From a virus, in the IMG/VR virus record IMGVR_UViG_3300006921_000183, positions 1-22,120 of that record: a stretch of DNA of 22,120 nt, one strand, 5' to 3'. The translations under genes were made by a program, and so were the position numbers. The notes beneath the pieces were generated by a model. That model was not told where the DNA came from. It ran no database searches and worked only from the letters and a program-made list of their open reading frames with translations. Numbering within the stretch: the first letter of the stretch is position 1; every line of letters starts with the position of its first letter. Positions 20,136 through 22,120 of the stretch are shown here, one piece after another.

Positions 20136-20891
20136 TCACCAGTTTAAACCTCTTGTCGGGTCGTCGTCAAAGTCGGGGTCGTCGGGGTCTAAACCGTATT
20201 CGTTATTGACTTCATTAACAACATCTTGAACTATTTTTGCTCTCTCTTCTGCGCTTATGTCTTGGGGTAATGAGAACTCTTCTGCTCGTATTCCTCCCAT
20301 GCTTTTCATGTGTTCATCGACAATACTCCCCCATCCAGTCGGTAGTAAAGGTGTGCAAAGGAATGCGGCCTTTTGTCCATTACCCAAATTCCACGCCGTA
20401 GGCATTTGTTCTGCGCAAATTGGGTGCATAGAATGCAGTTTAGCGATAGTATCAAAAATAAATGCCTTTCTGCGTAATTCCTTTGTTTCCTTTGTTTCTT
20501 CTGCGAGCATATGGATGCTTCGGCTCATAAATGCTTCGTCGTGGTATGTGCGTACATACTCAAGCCAATCATCCGATTTCATCGCACTGTTGGTTTCGCT
20601 GAATAGCGCATGGCAGTATGCGTGTGTTGTAATGTAAATGCTCATCTCTGTGCAAGCCTCCCAAATATCAGCATCGGATTCTTCAAAGAACTTTTCGGCT
20701 TCTATAAGGCGCATCTGCGCAAACTGCGCCATTCTATCGCTTAACTTATCGAATGCGCTTGTGTTGTCTGCCTTCAAAAATCCTAAATCGGGGTTAAGGT
20801 TCAAACCTGCTCTGTAAAATGCGCCATACAAGAACTGCGCCGCATCCGTGATACTCTCGACTGGTCTTGCCAGTTTGAAGTCTTCGCTCAT
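20136..20891 (-). CDS. Hypothetical helical protein with acidic tail, 251 aa
   Basis: Predominantly helical (KLSDRMAQFAQMRLIEAEKFFEESDADIWEACTEMSIYIT). A mid-region WNLGNGQKAAFLCTPLLPTGWGSI could be a loop of functional importance. The C-terminal tail is very acidic (DPDDPDFDDDPTRGLNW) and ends in tryptophan, as does the putative SSB. No family recognised. Starts in an ATGA junction and ends immediately before the next promoter, so it is the last gene of the rightmost run. Confidence 0.72.
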   Translation of the reverse strand: MSEDFKLARPVESITDAAQFLYGAFYRAGLNLNPDLGFLKADNTSAFDKLSDRMAQFAQMRLIEAEKFFEESDADIWEACTEMSIYITTHAYCHALFSETNSAMKSDDWLEYVRTYHDEAFMSRSIHMLAEETKETKELRRKAFIFDTIAKLHSMHPICAEQMPTAWNLGNGQKAAFLCTPLLPTGWGSIVDEHMKSMGGIRAEEFSLPQDISAEERAKIVQDVVNEVNNEYGLDPDDPDFDDDPTRGLNW

Positions 20892-21169
20892 TGCGCATCA
20901 TCCTCTAAATTGAATCTGCGCTCAATCTCTGCAAAACAATCTTCGATTTTTTGCTCTGCGTATGTGATGGTCGCCTTAAGTGCGTCATCGTCTGTATATG
21001 CACCGAGTCCAAGAGTACTTCCACCGAAGCGCATATACGCCTTGTAAAATACACCAGTTCCAAATTCTGCAATCCATTCCCAACATTTTTCACCGAAAAG
21101 ATGCATGTTGTCTTGACCGAGATAAAGTGCGTGCGCCATCCATTCTTTGTTTTCTGCCGTCATTATCAT
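20888..21169 (-). CDS. Hypothetical protein, 93 aa
   Basis: An aromatic-rich protein (EKCWEWIAEFGTGVFYKAYMRFGGSTLGLGAY) followed by a helix (LKATITYAEQKIEDCFAEIERRF). The glycine-rich middle could be a short membrane-active or loop segment, but it has charges nearby. No family recognised. Linked by ATGA junctions on both sides. Confidence 0.7.
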   Translation of the reverse strand: MIMTAENKEWMAHALYLGQDNMHLFGEKCWEWIAEFGTGVFYKAYMRFGGSTLGLGAYTDDDALKATITYAEQKIEDCFAEIERRFNLEDDAQ

Positions 21170-21633
21170 TCTAAATCACCTTCCATATCATAATCTGCTT
21201 CGTCGAGTACAAGCGAAGGCATCATGTGGCTGCGCATTGTGTCTATACCCATGACAAGACCCAAAATATCGCTTTGCGTTGCTACTTCGGGGTATTCATT
21301 AACTCGCACATGAACAAGAACATCTCCGACAATCATGTAAGGTGCTTCAAAAATCGGAACTCCGAATGCGCAGTATGTGCCTATTGCGTTCTGCTGTGGT
21401 TCTGCTTTAAGTCGCCCTTCTTCGTTTGCGATAACATCGAGAACGGTTGCGAAAATAAAACCTTCACCCGATGGATTCGGGATTGGTAGTTGGACATTGC
21501 GCCCAAAGGTGCAGTATTCGATTAAACCACCTACTGCATCTTGCTTCTGCGCAAGAGTTAGGCTTTCTTCGCCACCTTCTGCTATCAGTGTCGGTCGTTG
21601 TTCTGCGCTAATTTTTATCCATATTTCGTTCAT
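21166..21633 (-). CDS. DUF3846-like protein, 155 aa
   Basis: The order LTLAQKQDAVGGLIEYC, then VLDVIANEEGRLKAEPQQNAIG, then IVGDVLVHV matches the DUF3846 pattern (L-x-x-L/KQ-x-x-VGG-x-I-x, NEEG-x-L-x-x-x-P-x-N, I-GDVxV). That domain is found in plasmids and phages and has no firmly known role. The first 20 residues and the acidic C-terminus (DEADYDMEGDLE) are extra. ATG 21633 has AAGGAGAG at about 7 bases, a good ribosome site, and a TATA box about 38 bases upstream. Confidence 0.75.
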   Translation of the reverse strand: MNEIWIKISAEQRPTLIAEGGEESLTLAQKQDAVGGLIEYCTFGRNVQLPIPNPSGEGFIFATVLDVIANEEGRLKAEPQQNAIGTYCAFGVPIFEAPYMIVGDVLVHVRVNEYPEVATQSDILGLVMGIDTMRSHMMPSLVLDEADYDMEGDLE

Positions 21634-21830
21634 CTTCTATCTCTCCTTGCTTCGATGCTATCGGTTCGGGAATATAAACTCTGCCCCGATTTCATAATAA
21701 TTCTCTCATTTTTTCTGCGGCTTTTGTTTATCCATGACACACATGCCTTAAGTGTGCCTGTAAATGTGCGCTTATGTGATGTGCGCACTTGCCAGTTTCG
21801 CTCTCGTTCTGCCGTAAATGCGTTGCTCAT
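21630..21830 (-). CDS. Basic hypothetical protein, 66 aa
   Basis: An arginine- and lysine-rich short protein (RERNWQVRTSHKRTF, NKSRRKNERIIMK, EARRDRR), possibly nucleic-acid binding by charge alone. The reading frame is weakly supported by content, but both junctions are ATGA (21830-21827 and 21633-21630). The promoter of the next gene lies inside its 3' half, so part of this composition may reflect regulatory sequence. Confidence 0.55.
   Translation of the reverse strand: MSNAFTAERERNWQVRTSHKRTFTGTLKACVSWINKSRRKNERIIMKSGQSLYSRTDSIEARRDRR
21672..21679 (-). promoter_or_regulatory. TATA box, GTTTATAT, for the DUF3846-like gene
   Basis: Minus-strand GTTTATAT lies 38 bases before ATG 21633, giving a short leader with AAGGAGAG. 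It sits within the preceding coding region, so the downstream genes may have both read-through and local transcription. Confidence 0.5.
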
Positions 21831-22057
21831 CTGCGCAACCTCCTTTCAATCATTGCGTCAAATTCTTCTTGAGTTTTCACAAGGTAAATTGCGTGGCTGA
21901 TTTGCTTAGGGCGCAAATATTTCTTTGAGTATTCTTCCGCCTTTGCATTTGCTTGCGCTATGTTGCCAGTAAGGCGTGGGTTGCCCTCTATTGAAAAGAT
22001 GGTATAATCTGCGCCGAAACCAACATCAACGACAAAAGCGGGATATGTTGCGCTCAT
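21827..22057 (-). CDS. Hypothetical protein, 76 aa
   Basis: A small alpha/beta protein: two strands at the start (AFVVDVGFGADYTIFSIEG), a helix (NIAQANAKAEEYSKKYL), another strand (AIYLVKTQEEF) and a short helix. A compact ferredoxin-like layout is plausible. No family recognised. Linked by ATGA to the genes on both sides. Confidence 0.72.
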   Translation of the reverse strand: MSATYPAFVVDVGFGADYTIFSIEGNPRLTGNIAQANAKAEEYSKKYLRPKQISHAIYLVKTQEEFDAMIERRLRR

Positions 22058-22120
22058 TCTTCTTCGCCTCCTTCCTCAAATCCGCAGTCATTGCACACTG
22101 CGCCGGTCATGGTGTCGTAG
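22054..22120 (-). CDS. C-terminal end of a zinc-containing protein, cut by window edge
   Basis: The minus strand is open from the right edge to a TGA at 22056-22054 and encodes YDTMTGAVCNDCGFEEGGEEE: one CxxC pair followed by an acidic tail. The stop overlaps the next ATG as ATGA and the tail codes GAGGAAGGAGG, a strong ribosome site. The pair looks like the second half of a zinc ribbon in a protein mostly beyond the window. Confidence 0.6.
   Translation of the reverse strand, partial: YDTMTGAVCNDCGFEEGGEEE

Noticed and set aside
1-22120. Plus-strand open frames
   Set aside because: Several are 60-150 codons long, but all lie antisense to well-supported minus-strand genes and show compositional oddities (serine-, cysteine- and phenylalanine-rich) without motifs.

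Overview
This window reads as part of the genome of a double-stranded DNA virus of archaea. The best guess is a tailed virus of marine planktonic Euryarchaeota, similar to the magroviruses known from Marine Group II metagenomes. That assignment is inferred from gene content, not from any database search. The archaeal evidence is a eukaryote-like replisome (family-B polymerase, sliding-clamp-like protein, clamp-loader small subunit, primase of the archaeo-eukaryotic superfamily, MCM-like AAA+ protein), PCNA-interacting peptides at protein ends, and promoters made of a TATA box about 24 bases before the start codon, some without a ribosome-binding site. The viral evidence is extreme gene packing, one coding strand, many proteins under 100 residues, a phage-type dNMP kinase, a terminase-small-subunit-like protein and several families known mainly from phages.

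All 40 genes I can support are on the minus strand, so transcription runs from high to low coordinates. Within runs, genes overlap by 1-26 bases, mostly as ATGA, TTGA or TGATG stop/start junctions. Several genes use TTG starts forced by these junctions. The runs, in transcription order, are: (1) 22120-20136, entering from the right edge, mostly unknown proteins plus a DUF3846-like protein; (2) 20089-18623, small zinc and coiled-coil proteins plus a conserved phage-type protein, followed by an unknown 273-aa protein (18560-17739); (3) 17505-11838, a fourteen-gene run with the MCM-like helicase, two related winged-helix proteins, a terminase-small-like protein and a protein ending in a clamp-binding peptide; (4) 11799-11398, one winged-helix/zinc-ribbon regulator; (5) 11372-9235, dNMP kinase through clamp loader; (6) 9176-6719, a putative single-strand binding protein, a RecA-like ATPase and a zinc protein; (7) 6681-2229, the sliding-clamp-like protein, two DNA-binding proteins, an acetyltransferase, a methyltransferase remnant and DNA polymerase B; (8) 2191-1910, a coiled-coil zinc-ribbon protein; (9) 1854 to the left edge, a Cas4-like nuclease, three mini-proteins and the primase, which is cut by the edge.

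Together runs 3 and 5-9 form a nearly complete replication and recombination module: helicase, primase, polymerase, clamp, clamp loader, single-strand binding protein, recombinase-like ATPase, nuclease and nucleotide supply. No capsid, tail or large-terminase gene is visible.

The most unusual feature is a DNA-level signal rather than a gene. The palindromic hexamer TGCGCA occurs about 90 times by hand count, against about 5 expected by chance. It lies in all three reading frames and on average every 250 bases. It resembles the highly iterated palindromes of cyanobacteria or uptake/recognition sequences, and I know of no described role for it in such viruses.
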